In this document: in pieces, positions 48,195 to 61,030 of the stretch
Layout of the letters: each line of letters starts with the position of its first letter
Numbering within the stretch: the stretch's first letter is position 1
NCBI RefSeq assembly: GCF_003576645.1
Contig: NC_044925.1
Span: 3,860,551 to 3,924,550, forward strand
DNA: 64,000 nt
Direction: 5' to 3'
Source: Ipomoea triloba
Taxonomy: Eukaryota > Streptophyta > Magnoliopsida > Solanales > Convolvulaceae
Notes under the pieces: generated by a model
Seen by the model: the letters and a program-made list of their open reading frames with translations, nothing else
The model's database searches: none
Told to the model about the DNA's origin: nothing
Translations under genes and position numbers: made by a program

Positions 48195-48560
48195 ATATTC
48201 ATATGGGTCTGAAAGCGTAACAAGAAAAGAAGAATTAAACCACTAACTCAATCTCAAAAGGGAGCTCTTGAAAAGTTCATTACAAAAGAATCTCAAATAG
48301 ATGAGCAAAAAGATGATGGCAAGGAAAAATTGTTGGATGCTAATCTTCATATAGAATATCAAGGTGATTGTGAGACTGGAATAAATAGATGATGGTGATC
48401 ACAATGGTAAACAAAATGATTCACTTTTATTCGACATACATGGTCTAGAAATTGAGATGCCTTGATTATAGATTAATAGATATTCTTATGAAAGGCAATC
48501 CTAAAAGAGATTTCTCAATAAATAAAGGCCCTAGGTTAATAGATATTCTTAGGCGTCTAA
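48195..48560 (+). pseudogene. Relic of a hAT-type (TTF zinc-finger) transposase gene
   Basis: Around 48228-48390 one frame reads KPLTQSQKGALEKFITKES, a phrase close to the start of plant TTF-type zinc-finger/hAT-dimerisation proteins. A later frame, near 48475-48540, reads PKRDFSINKGPR, like the motif after the TTF finger in the same proteins. The two parts are in different frames with stops between them, and the DNA-binding and catalytic parts are absent. This is a dead fragment, recognised from recall of the family. Confidence 0.55.
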
Positions 48561-49370
48561 ATGTGCACAGCGCATGTCACTTTTTAAATAAAATTTTAGA
48601 TGTATTCTTTTTATATAATATTTATATTTTGTCATAACTTTTTGAACAGTTATTATTTATATATATAAATTACTTGAAAATTAAAATGGCCCAAATAAAG
48701 ATATAGCACATGCAGACCTCTATTTTTATTGGAACAGTCTATTTCCTAAAATTAGTGTCTAGTTGATTGTTGTCGCATATTGCATGTCATATCTCCCCAT
48801 CCCTAGAAGATTGCAAACTACCCATGCTCAATATACAAGACAATTTGATAATTTGACCATTTTAATTTTTTTTATCCCTATTTGAAAACACTCATAAATA
48901 ATTTAATAAGTACTTGCGTTGTTCTTAGGTAAAACATATACAGAGTAATACTTTTTAGTTAAAATATAATACATTAGTATGCTATAAGTGAACCCCATTT
49001 TGTAACCATAGCCCCTCAAAGGACCACAAAAAGATAAATCAACATAGTAAAACACATAATCTATATATATATATATTAAAACAGAAGTGCTAGCTTTCCC
49101 GCTCATTTTAGTCCAAAAAATTTGAAATCGGTCAACATAATATTATATAATAATTCCTTATCAGAAATTATAACCTTCCTTATCATTCCTTATTTATGAT
49201 TAAAATTGACAAAATATTCAAAATATGATTTCGTTCCTTATTATACATGGAAATTAATGAAATATTTTATTCAATTCCATTCCTGTACGGAAAGTAATAA
49301 TTATTAAATAAAATTATAGTTATTATACCATGCAATTCAATTATGGTTCAAAATATTTTAATCTTGCGTA

Positions 49371-49374
<4 letters not shown>

Positions 49375-49434
<60 letters not shown>

Positions 49435-49860
49435 NNNNNNNNNNNNNNNNNNNNNNNNNNNNNNNNNNNNNNNNNNNNNNNNNNNNNNNNNNNNNNNNNN
49501 NNNNNNNNNNNNNNNNNNNNNNNNNNNNNNNNNNNNNNNNNNNNNNNNNNNNNNNNNNNNNNNNNNNNNNNNNNNNNNNNNNNNNNNNNNNNNNNNNNNN
49601 NNNNNNNNNNNNNNNNNNNNNNNNNNNNNNNNNNNNNNNNNNNNNNNNNNNNNNNNNNNNNNNNNNNNNNNNNNNNNNNNNNNNNNNNNNNNNNNNNNNN
49701 NNNNNNNNNNNNNNNNNNNNNNNNNNNNNNNNNNNNNNNNNNNNNNNNNNNNNNNNNNNNNNNNNNNNNNNNNNNNNNNNNNNNNNNNNNNNNNNNNNNN
49801 NNNNNNNNNNNNNNNNNNNNNNNNNNNNNNNNNNNNNNNNNNNNNNNNNNNNNNNNNNNN

Positions 49861-49953
<93 letters not shown>
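49375..49953. repeat. TA microsatellite with an N gap of 426
   Basis: TA repeats flank both sides of the gap at 49435-49860, so the gap is probably an unresolved dinucleotide tract. A second TA tract, broken by an N at 50772, is at 50716-50826. Confidence 0.9.
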
Positions 49954-49958
<5 letters not shown>

Positions 49959-50713
49959 CAGAAGTGTTGTTTTCCTGTCCTTCTTAAAAAAATACTTTTT
50001 GCCTAATTAAATAATTAAAAAATGCTATATATGTTAATTTAATTTATAGTAATGGTTACCTAGAATATTTATTATATCATGAATCATAGTCTACTTTAAG
50101 GTACAATAAACCCATACTACGTATATTCTTTTCAACTTAAGTTCAATTTTTTTTTATACAAAAAAAAATTAAAATATAAAAATATATCATTAAAAAGTTC
50201 TAATTAAAAACTTTTAAATAACACCTATATTGATATTTTATTTTAATGTATTAAATTAACATACAATTATATTAAATCACTATATTATATTCATTTTCAA
50301 TATAATATTGGTTTATTTTTAAAATGTTCTAGATTGATTTTTTACAATACTATTGCAATATATAATTAAATTTAACAAAAATTTACATAATAATATATAT
50401 TAAAACAGGAGTGTTGTTTTCCCGTCCATCCTAAGAAAATACTTCTGTTTTAAAATTTGAAATTACAAACATTTTTTACCTAAGTAAAAAATAACAAAAA
50501 TGATATATATGTTAATTTAATTTATAGTAATGATTACCTAAATATTTATTATAACATGAATCATGGTCTATTTTAAGGTACACTAAACTAATACTTAGTA
50601 TATTCTTTTTCAACTTAAGTTCAGTTTTTTTTTATATACAAATAAATTTAATATATAAAAAATATATCATTAAAAAGTTCTAATTAAAATTTTTTAAATN
50701 TTTTAATTTAAAG

Positions 50714-50771
<58 letters not shown>

Positions 50772-50772
50772 N

Positions 50773-50828
<56 letters not shown>

Positions 50829-51640
50829 CTAAAAAGAGAAAATAATAACTATAATACATATATACATATTGAATCATTATTGCATGCATGTCAAAAGTTC
50901 ACCCAAAAAAAATTATTATATGTCAATTTGTTTATTTCATCTAACTTTTAAAAATAACTACAATATTATTACTACTATATATAAATTTCTTCCTACATAA
51001 ATAATGTTGGTTTTCAAAGTTTAAAAATGTGAAAGGTAAAATATATGATTTTAGCATTCTACTAATGACAAATATAAGTATTATTGTATTAATTTAAATG
51101 TTTTGTAGTACAGTAAACAAATTTTATAAAATACCATAAATTATAAAAATTTACAAATCTAAAATAATAGTTATTATTTAAATATTATGAGCCCAAAACA
51201 AATTAATATACATTAATAACATAACTGAAGAAAACTAACATAAAAATGAATTAATTGAACTAACTTACATTTGTAGAGTTTGAAAAAAATATAATGTTAT
51301 TGGGTAAATGTCTCACATTTAAATATAATGTTATTAAATTAATTGAAATTCACATATTTAAGAATGATGCATCATATCGAGATCTATCAATTTAAAATGA
51401 AAAAAGAATAAGAGACAATAGAACTAAAAGAAATAAACTTTCAATAAATTAGTTAAAAACATATCATATATCTACAAATATTGAATTGAACCACATAGTC
51501 AATTGTGGACCTATTAATTAAATGATGATCTAGAGATGTTTTGATTGTGCTACATTTACGGGTTGAAAAATATTTAGAAACAAAACTAAGTGGTTTCAAG
51601 ACATCTATTAGTATTTATGATAACAGACAATAGTTTAAGG

Positions 51641-51752
51641 CAAAAACTTGTGTTTGACCGTCTAATGGTATCAATCCGTGAGACGGGTTGAATCTTTAAT
51701 TAACGATCTTACGGATTGAGGCCCATGAAACGGTCTCACACAAGTGTTACTC
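51641..51752. mobile_element. Short foldback element
   Basis: The ends AACTTGTGTTTGACCGTCTA and AACGGTCTCACACAAGTGTT are inverted, with GAGACGGG-like words between them. Flanks share AGTTTAA. It is a small MITE-like insertion inside the Helitron-like region, with no coding sequence. Confidence 0.55.
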
Positions 51753-52847
51753 AAAGTTTAAAATAACACCAAAGTAGATTTTGAAACAAAACTCAAATAT
51801 CAATGTAAAATTTTAAAATAAGAATGTATTTTCATGCAAGAAAAAAAATATATAATATTTATCAATATCTATATAATAAAAAAATTATCAATTTCTATTT
51901 TTATCCATTTATGTAGACATATATTATATTTATAGTATTTTGTACAATATGAAAATATATACACATTTTTTAATAGAATTGTGATTACTGGCATAATTAT
52001 ACATGTTAATTACTACAATGGTTACTTATTAAAAAATTATTTTAAAATATGTTAAACTCATACTCTTAATTAAAAATTCAAAAATATTTAAAAATTTGTC
52101 TAAATATGTAATATATTTAGGGACTACATTAATCCATATAAATTTAAAAATTAAATTCTTTTAATTTGTAAATGTAATTTTCTTAATTATAATTAATAAA
52201 ATATAAAATATAATTAAGAATAAAATTATAAAATTAACAAAATGTGTATTCATAAATATTTATATTTTTAAAAATGCATACATACATATACTTATGCATT
52301 ATATTAATCATACAAAATTAAAATGCTATTTTTTAATTTCTAAATTTAATTATTTTATTTATAATATATCAATATAAATTATAATTACAGAAATTATATT
52401 ATAGAATTTGCATATATACATATTAATAAATATTATTTGTATATACACTATATTACACAATCATATAAGAAATTGCGTCTGATTAGAGTTTAAAATCACA
52501 TATATAGAATTTAAAATTTACATTTTTTAATTTCTAAGTATAATTTTCTTAGTTATTATTCATATTATTAGAACTATAATATATATGAAATAAGATTAAG
52601 AATAATTGAATTTAATTATGTAAATTTTTCTCTATAAATTTATATAAATATTTACATGAATAGAGATTATATTAATCATACAAAATTTTAATTTTTTATG
52701 CTACGATAATAGATACTTGACTAAATATCTAAAAATCCAACTAAATTATTATATTGTACATTTAAATATATTTGTATGTTTTAAATGTTTTTATTTTAGT
52801 TCATAATAAAAAAAAAATTTCCATACACCGCACGGGTAAAACACTAG

Positions 52848-53110
52848 TATATATATTAAAACAGAAGTGCTAACTTTCCCACTCATTTTAGTCCAAAAAA
52901 AATTGAAATCAGTCAACATAATATTATATAATAATTCCTTATCAGAAATTTTAGCATTCCTTATCATTCCTTATTTATGGCTAAGATTGACAAAATATTC
53001 AAAATCTAATTCCATTCCTTATTATACACGGAAATTAATGAAATATTGTATTCAATTCCATTCCTGTATGGATTCAAATTTCTATACACGGAAATTAATT
53101 GTATACTTTT
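52848..53110 (+). mobile_element. Second Helitron-type head
   Basis: Directly after the CTAG end of the previous element comes another copy of the head (TTAAAACAGAAGTGCTAAC...). It is some 93% like the one at 49060 by eye over about 230 bases. Its own 3' end was not identified. Confidence 0.55.
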
Positions 53111-53112
53111 AT

Positions 53113-53890
53113 TTTATTTTAGGGAAAATGACACTTTTTTCCCCTATGTTATGTGCTTATAGCACTTTTTCCCCCTGTATTATTAAAGTGGTAGTTTTCC
53201 CCCCTGAAATGTTAAATTGACATTGTTACCCTTAAAAATAATTATTTCATTTATTTTTCTTCTCCAACAAATTATTACTTATATGTATGGATGATCACGA
53301 TTCGGTTCGAACCTAACCAAACATTGTAGCAATCATATCGAAATAGTATGTACGGTTCTGGTTACGATTCAGAACCGAAAAAATAAAATTAAATAATTGT
53401 TAAACTGTGAACCGGAACTTAATCAGAGTCATATATAGTAAAAATGATCAAACACTTATTTTGATAAATCGGTACGGTTCGGTTCCAATTTCGATTTTGA
53501 ACCGCCAAACAAAACTTATTTATTTATTTATTTTTATAATTTTATTTCTTCTTTAAAAATAGTCTAAATTCAATAATTATTTTATTTTATTTTTTATGTT
53601 CTGAATCGTAACCGTAACCGTCTATACTATTTAAGTTCAATTGCTACAGTGTTCGATTAGGTTCGTATCGAACTGTGATCTTCCATACATATTAGTAATA
53701 ATTGGTTGGAGAATAAAAATAAATAAAATAGTTATTTTTAAGGGCAAAAATGTCAATTTAACATTACAAGGGAGAAAACTACTACTTTTAAAATAATTGA
53801 GGGGGAAAACTGCCACTTTAATAACACAGTGGGAAAAGTGCTATAAGCACATAACATAGGGGGAAAAAGTGTCATTTTTCCTTTATTTTA
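53113..53890. mobile_element. Long-TIR foldback/MULE-like element with 9-bp target duplication
   Basis: The element at 53122-53881 (760 bp) is flanked by TTTATTTTA at 53113-53121 and 53882-53890. The ends begin GGGAAAATGACAC and finish in the complement, and the inverted similarity continues inwards almost to the centre (for example 53285-53330 against 53640-53690). A 9-bp duplication is typical of Mutator-like elements. No transposase is present. Confidence 0.85.
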
Positions 53891-54960
53891 TATTCGTAAA
53901 CAATCAAATTACTATATGATGTATATTATAGTATTCAAAAAAAATTACTATATTATGTTAAATTACTCTCATGTAATATTAAAAAAAAATAAAAATTCCA
54001 ACAATAAAATTAATATATGATTATATTATAGAATTTCAAAAAAATATTACTATATTATGTTAATGTACGTAATTAAATTCCTTTAATGATAATATTCAAA
54101 AAAATTACAACAATCAAATTACTATATGATGTATATTATAGTATTCAAAAAAATATTACTATATTATGTTAATGTACGCAATTAAATTCCTCTCATCATA
54201 ATATTCAAAAAAAATTCCAAAAATCAAATAACTATATGATGTATATTATAGTATTTCAAACAAATATTACTATATTATGTTAATGTACGTAATTAAATTC
54301 TTCTCATGATAATATTCAAAAAAAATTGCAACAATCAAATTACTATATGATGTATATTATATTATTCAAAATATATATATATATATTATGTTAACGTACA
54401 TAATTAAATTCCTATCAGGATAATATTCAAAAAAAATTCCAACAATCAAATTACGATACGATGTATATTATAGTATTAAAAAATTACTATATTATGTTAA
54501 TGTACGTAATTAAATTCCTCTCATGATAATATTCAAAACAAAATAATCCCAACAATCAAATTACTATATGATGTATATTATAGTATTCAAAATAAAAAAA
54601 TTAATATATTATGATAATGTACGTAATTAAATTCCTCTCATGATAATATTCAAAAAAAATTCCAACAATCAAATTACTGTATGATGTATATTATAGCATT
54701 CCAAAAAAATATTACTATATTATGCTAATGTACGTAATTAAATTTCCTCTCATGATAATATTCAAAACAAAATTTTAACAATCAAATTACTATATGATGT
54801 ATATTATAGTATTAAATTTTTTTACTATATTATGTTAATGTACGTAATTAAATTCCTCTCATGATAATATTCAAAAAAAATTGCAACAATCAAATTAATA
54901 TATGATGTATATTATAGTATTCAAAAAATATTACTATATTATGTTAATGTACTATAATAT
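53891..54960. repeat. Satellite-like array, unit about 110 bp, block 1
   Basis: About ten units, each with ATGATGTATATTATAGTATT, then TTACTATATTATGTTAATG, then TACGTAATTAAATTCCTCTC, follow one another with a period of about 110 bp. Further blocks of the same array are at 55545-56133 and 57648-58030. Confidence 0.92.
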
Positions 54961-55048
54961 AGATTAGTACCTTCCATATTTTATTTCCATTTAAACAATA
55001 TAGAATATAGAATATTTGTATATAGAATAGTATTTCCATTAGTGTGTG

Positions 55049-55056
<8 letters not shown>

Positions 55057-55100
<44 letters not shown>

Positions 55101-55540
55101 CAAAAGTGCTAGCTTTCCCGCTCATTTTAGTCCAAAATTTTTGAAATCGGTCAACATAATAATATATAATAATTCTTTATCAGAAATTCTAGCATTCCTT
55201 ATCATTCCTTACTTATGGCTAAAATTGATAAAATATTCAAAATATGATTTCATTCCTTATTATACACGGAAATTAATGAAATATTTTATTCAATTCCATT
55301 CCTGTATGGATTCCTTATTTATTAATAAAATGCATGAAATCCTTATTTATTAATGAAATATAAATAAACGACCGGTGGTGACGTAAAAAATGATAGAATT
55401 CAAATTACTTTAATTATATTTTAATTATATTTTAGACATCTATTTAATATTTATATTTAATTGCTTTAATTACTTTTTAATTATATTAAAAAAATGATGC
55501 TAAAATAAACGGTCATATTAATGAAATATTTTATTCTAAT
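55057..55540 (+). mobile_element. Third Helitron-type head, inside the satellite
   Basis: After TCTATATATATA at about 55057 comes the shared head (AGTGCTAGCTTTCCCGCTC at 55104). It lies between two blocks of the 110-bp array. The 3' end is not seen, so the array itself may be part of the Helitron, as tandem repeats often are. Confidence 0.5.
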
Positions 55541-55544
55541 TACT

Positions 55545-56141
55545 ATATGATGTATGTTATAGTATTAAAAAAATATAACTATATTTTGTTAATGTACGTA
55601 ATTAAATTTCTCTCATGAATATTTAAAAAAAAATTCCAACAATCAAATTACTATATGATGTATATTAATATATTATAGTATTCAAAAAAAATATTACTAT
55701 ATTATGTTAATGTACGTAATTAAATTCCTCTCATGATAATATTCAAAAAAAAAAATTCAACAATCAAATTACTATATGATGTATATTATAGTATTCCAAA
55801 ACAATATTACTATATTACGTTAATGTACGTATTTAAATTCCTCTCATAATAATATTCAAAAAAAATTCAAACAATCAAATTACTATATGATTTATATTAT
55901 AGTATTCAAAAAAAATTATTATATTATGTTAATGCACGTAATTAAATTCCTCTCATGATAATATTCAAAAAAATAAAAATTTCAGCAATCAAATTACTAT
56001 ATGATGTTTATTATAGTATTAAAAAAATATTACTATATTATGTTAATGTGCGTAATTAAATTCCTCTCATGATAATATTAAAAAAAAATAAAAAATTCCA
56101 ACAATCAAATTACTATATGATGTATATTGTAGTATTAAAAA
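55545..56141. repeat. 110-bp satellite-like array, block 2
   Basis: About five and a half more units of the array, ended at 56134-56141 by the insertion of a long-TIR element. Confidence 0.9.
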
Positions 56142-57647
56142 GAGTTAATTCCCAAAATGGTCCTCCGACTATGTCATTTTCTCAAATTGGTTCATTGACT
56201 TTTAATTGCACGTAAAATGGTCCTTCGACTATTGAATTTTAAGCCAAAATGGTCATCCGTTAGTTTTGATGTTAAGTGGGTGTTAAAATGAAGGGTAAAA
56301 TTGGTAATTCAGATTTTGCACTCCAATTTAAAACAATTTGTCACTCCCTTTTCTTTTGCTTTGAGACTTGTAGGTTGCTGGTATAAAATGTGGAGCAACC
56401 AAATCAGGATGTTTTTTTACCGAGGAGTTACCATTCAATATGTTGGGATTTCATAGGTTGCATTTGTAATAAAAATATTTGGTTATTCACCGTTTTGTCA
56501 AACAAAATTTGTAGTTACTAATTATGTATTTAAAAAAAATGGTATTCAACCAACACTAACAAAAGAAATATCCTGCTCACACACGTAGTTACCAATAATG
56601 CATTTCACAAAAGTTATTCACTATTTTGTCAAACAAAATCTGTAGTTACCAGAAGTTATTCACTATTTTGTCAAACAAAATCTGTAGTTACCAGCACTAA
56701 TAACAACCTGCTCATACAGATAAAACAAATATATATTCTGCAAATTCAACGCATCTAACCTGCAATTTCACTCAACAGAGTACTTGGCCATTCCACCAAA
56801 AACTTGCAACTGTGGTAATCCAAAATAGATTACAATTGTAAAATATCCAAAGTACTTAATATCTATTGGTTCTTTGCAATTGGATGTCAAAGCCATTCAA
56901 GATCTTGTCTTGTACTTCTTCCTCACACATGGCCTCGTATTAACTGTTGTTTGCACTGGTATTTCTTCAGCAGTCTGCATTCGGTAAATAAGTATAGAAA
57001 CTAATTAGAAACACCATTATACTGTTGCCAACCATGCTGTTAACCATTAGACCAATTTACAATTTAATATACTTGTTAAAGCATGAAAAGAACATATAAA
57101 GCATATAAAACAATGAACAACACGCACCGTAGTTTGGCAGTTCCGAAACCCGGGTTCTTCGTTGGCAAACCATGCTCTTTCTCTTCAATACCGTCGATGC
57201 TATTACGCCTATGGGTAGAAAATTGCAGCCATACGGTAGGGTTCTTCATCGCAATTTATAATCACAATGTTTATAATTTGGAGGAAATCGTAGTTTTCTT
57301 CTTCGTATGGTTCTCCATCGCAATTGACAGTGTTTCGCTAATTTGAGGAAATTCGCATGTTTAGTTCATTAGAGGAAAATCACTGCTTTAGTTAATTAGG
57401 GGAAAATTTACAGTTTAATTAATTAAAGAAAAACCACCTGCTGGTCAAAGGTCTAAATAATAAAACATATAAAATGTCCATTCTGCCCTTCTTTTTAACG
57501 GCAGGTTAACGCCAAACCTAACAGAGACCATTTTGGCTTAAAATTCAATAGTCAGAGGATCACTTTGGTTGCAATTAAAAGTTAAGGAACCAATTTGGGA
57601 AAAGGCTATAGTCGGAGGACCATTTTGGGCATTTTCTCTATTAAAAA
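56134..57647. mobile_element. Long-TIR MULE-like element inserted in a satellite unit
   Basis: The element at 56142-57639 (1498 bp) is flanked by ATTAAAAA (56134-56141 and 57640-57647). Its ends are inverted over about 150 bases (CCCAAAATGGTCCTCCGACT at 56151 and its complement at 57608-57630). The interior holds a GC-richer stretch at 57120-57260 with short frames on both strands that I do not call as genes. A 44-bp segment is repeated in tandem at about 56603-56695. The whole right part appears again at 58442-60244. Confidence 0.8.
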
Positions 57648-58030
57648 AATATTAGTCTATTATGTTAATGTACGTAATTAAATTTTTCTCAAGATGATAT
57701 TCAAAAAAATAAAAATTCCAACAATCAAATCACTATATGATGTATATTGTAGTATTAAAAAAATATTACTATATTATGTTAATGTACGTAATTAAATTCC
57801 TCTCATGATAATATTCAAAAAAAAATAAAAATTCCAACAATCTAATTACTATATGATGTATATTATAGTATTAAAAAAAATATTACTATATTATGTTAAT
57901 GTACATAATTAAATTACTCTCAAGGTGATATTCAAAAAAATTAAAAACTCCAAACAATCAAATTACTATAGGATGTATATTATAGTATTCCAAACAAATA
58001 TTACTATATTATGTTAATGTACGTAACTAA
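57648..58030. repeat. 110-bp satellite-like array, block 3
   Basis: About three and a half units resume exactly where block 2 was broken, so the long-TIR element landed in a pre-existing array. Confidence 0.9.
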
Positions 58031-58440
58031 AAATTTACATTTAGAAATGAAATAATAGCATTTAAATTTGATATGATTAATATAGTGCATACGTGTATGT
58101 ATGCATGTATTTAAAAAAAATTCTAAATATGTATAAACACATATTTTGTTAATTTTATAATTTCATTCCCCTAATTATATTTCATATTTTAGTAAATATA
58201 ATTTAATAAAATTTCCACAAATATTGCCATGAAAGAAATATTATATTTCTCAATTTCATTAATTATATTAATTATAATTACCAAATATTGTTACAATTAC
58301 CTTAATAATTTCATTAATTATAATATATGTTCTCTTCCAATATTTAAATATATTACCATAAAATTGTCATAATAATTAATGAAATTGCCACAATTTTGAA
58401 ATATATTACCATAATAATTGCACGAAAGAAGGAAATGAAA
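58031..58440. other. AT-rich sequence beyond the satellite
   Basis: No gene was found; this resembles the AT-rich Helitron interior at 52040-52700 in its words (GTATGTATGCATGTATTTAAAA). Confidence 0.35.
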
Positions 58441-58441
58441 N

Positions 58442-60244
58442 TAATGCATTTCACAAAAGTTATTCACTATTTTGTCAAACAAAATCTGTAGTTACCAGCA
58501 CTAATAACAACCTGCTCATACAGATAAAACAAATATATATTCTGCAAATTCAACGCATCTAACCTGCAATTTCACTCAACAGAGTACTTGGCCATTCCAC
58601 CAAAAACTTGCAACTGTGGTAATCCAAAATAGATTACAATTGTAAAATATCCAAAGTACTTAATATCTATTGGTTCTTTGCAATTGGATGTCAAAGCCAT
58701 TCAAGATCTTGTCTTGTACTTCTTCCTCACACATGGCCTCGTATTAACTGTTGTTTGCACTGGTATTTCTTCAGCAGTCTGCATTCGGTAAATAAGTATA
58801 GAAACTAATTAGAAACACCATTATACTGTTGCCAACCATGCTGTTAACCATTAGACCAATTTACAATTTAATATACTTGTTAAAGCATGAAAAGAACATA
58901 TAAAGCATATAAAACAATGAACAACACGCACCGTAGTTTGGCAGTTCCGAAACCCGGGTTCTTCGTTGGCAAACCATGCTCTTTCTCTTCAATACCGTCG
59001 ATGCTATTACGCCTATGGGTAGAAAATTGCAGCCATACGGTAGGGTTCTTCATCGCAATTTATAATCACAATGTTTATAATTTGGAGGAAATCGTAGTTT
59101 TCTTCTTCGTATGGTTCTCCATCGCAATTGACAGTGTTTCGCTAATTTGAGGAAATTCGCATGTTTAGTTCATTAGAGGAAAATCACTGCTTTAGTTAAT
59201 TAGGGGAAAATTTACAGTTTAATTAATTAAAGAAAAACCACCTGCTGGTCAAAGGTCTAAATAATAAAACATATAAAATGTCCATTCTGCCCTTCTTTTT
59301 AACGGCAGGTTAACGCCAAACCTAACAGAGACCATTTTGGCTTAAAATTCAATAGTCAGAGGATCACTTTGGTTGCAATTAAAAGTTAAGGAACCAATTT
59401 GGGAAAAGGCTATAGTCGGAGGACCATTTTGGGCATTTTCTCTATTAAAAAAATATTAGTCTATTATGTTAATGTACGTAATTAAATTTTTCTCAAGATG
59501 ATATTCAAAAAAATAAAAATTCCAACAATCAAATCACTATATGATGTATATTGTAGTATTAAAAAAATATTACTATATTATGTTAATGTACGTAATTAAA
59601 TTCCTCTCATGATAATATTCAAAAAAAAATAAAAATTCCAACAATCTAATTACTATATGATGTATATTATAGTATTAAAAAAAATATTACTATATTATGT
59701 TAATGTACATAATTAAATTACTCTCAAGGTGATATTCAAAAAAATTAAAAACTCCAAACAATCAAATTACTATAGGATGTATATTATAGTATTCCAAACA
59801 AATATTACTATATTATGTTAATGTACGTAACTAAAAATTTACATTTAGAAATGAAATAATAGCATTTAAATTTGATATGATTAATATAGTGCATACGTGT
59901 ATGTATGCATGTATTTAAAAAAAATTCTAAATATGTATAAACACATATTTTGTTAATTTTATAATTTCATTCCCCTAATTATATTTCATATTTTAGTAAA
60001 TATAATTTAATAAAATTTCCACAAATATTGCCATGAAAGAAATATTATATTTCTCAATTTCATTAATTATATTAATTATAATTACCAAATATTGTTACAA
60101 TTACCTTAATAATTTCATTAATTATAATATATGTTCTCTTCCAATATTTAAATATATTACCATAAAATTGTCATAATAATTAATGAAATTGCCACAATTT
60201 TGAAATATATTACCATAATAATTGCACGAAAGAAGGAAATGAAA
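58442..60244. repeat. 1.8-kb perfect duplicate beside a single N (assembly join)
   Basis: From 58442 the sequence repeats what began near 56594, at an offset of about 1804, and stays the same to 60244. The single N at 58441 marks the join. The second copy lacks one of the two 44-bp repeats seen at 56603-56695. As at 279 and 11850, overlapping contig ends are the most likely cause. Confidence 0.85.
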
Positions 60245-61020
60245 ATTACCATTAATATAAATTAATAAATTATATTAAAAATTATGAAAAATGTCAAATT
60301 AGCCTCCTAAGTATAGTGAATAGTGCAATTGAGCCCCTAAGTATAATTTATTTTTTGCCAGTAATATTATACTTAAGTCAATTAGACATCATATCAACTT
60401 TTGTGGCTTGTTATTATAAGATTCTTTCCTAACCCTAATAAGTACACCATACAATGTTGTAACAATGATTTAGGTAATTTGAAGACAACTGTATTATGCC
60501 ATAAAATAAATTGTATTGTCTTATTCTAAAAATAGCAATAACGTAAAAAGAAAAAAGTAAGTTCATAATCTCACAAAGATTATTGATGTTATAAGCCTGG
60601 GACGATGCATATTATATATATCTAAGTATTTGTAATTTTAGCGTTGTAACTATGCAACTTTTATTACATTCTAATGTAATAAAGCATCATTTGTAATTCT
60701 TCAATTACAACAATTAATAATATGCATTTATCACGATGGGAAGAACGTGGTTGAGTAACCGTTGACTCCGTCGTTGATTTAAAGTAGAATGCTAATAATA
60801 TGATTAAATATGTACAAAAAGAGATTTGTGAAATATTATTCTACAATTTAAAAATAATTTGTCTAATTCTAATAATAGCAACAATAAGTCAAAAAAGTAA
60901 TTAGTTATGTAATGATTCACAAATATTGTAGAAAATTTTTTCAAAACATAAAAAACGAATTCACATCTCCCTCCACTTTTTAGTCTTTTAGCGCTCATCT
61001 TAAGAGCGTGTCATGCACGC
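60245..61020. other. AT-rich intergenic sequence
   Basis: No gene or repeat is supported in this stretch, which leads into the promoter of the right-hand gene. Confidence 0.4.
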
Positions 61021-61030
61021 ACGCCCATTG

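Larger units (their letters stand above)
49060..52847 (+). mobile_element. Helitron-like element with 5' TC and 3' CTAG
   Basis: The 5' end is TCTATATATATATATTAAAA (49060), followed by a head shared with the copies at 52848 and 55057. The 3' end has the Helitron-type finish CTAG at 52844-52847, preceded by a short GC stretch (CCGCACGGGTAAAACACTAG) and followed by T. The interior includes a large gap (49435-49860), long TA runs and two further head-like sequences (49953 and about 50393). No Rep/helicase gene is seen, so it is non-autonomous. Confidence 0.6.

Noticed and set aside
57083..57346. An 87-codon plus-strand frame, repeated at 58887-59150
   Set aside because: It lies inside a long-TIR element, has no recognisable motif, and its second copy is an assembly duplicate.
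56142..57639. A two-exon minus-strand gene captured by the MULE-like element (57249-57128 joined to 56974 downward)
   Set aside because: The only splice I can build changes frame and gives a short protein with no known motif, so it is mentioned only as a question.
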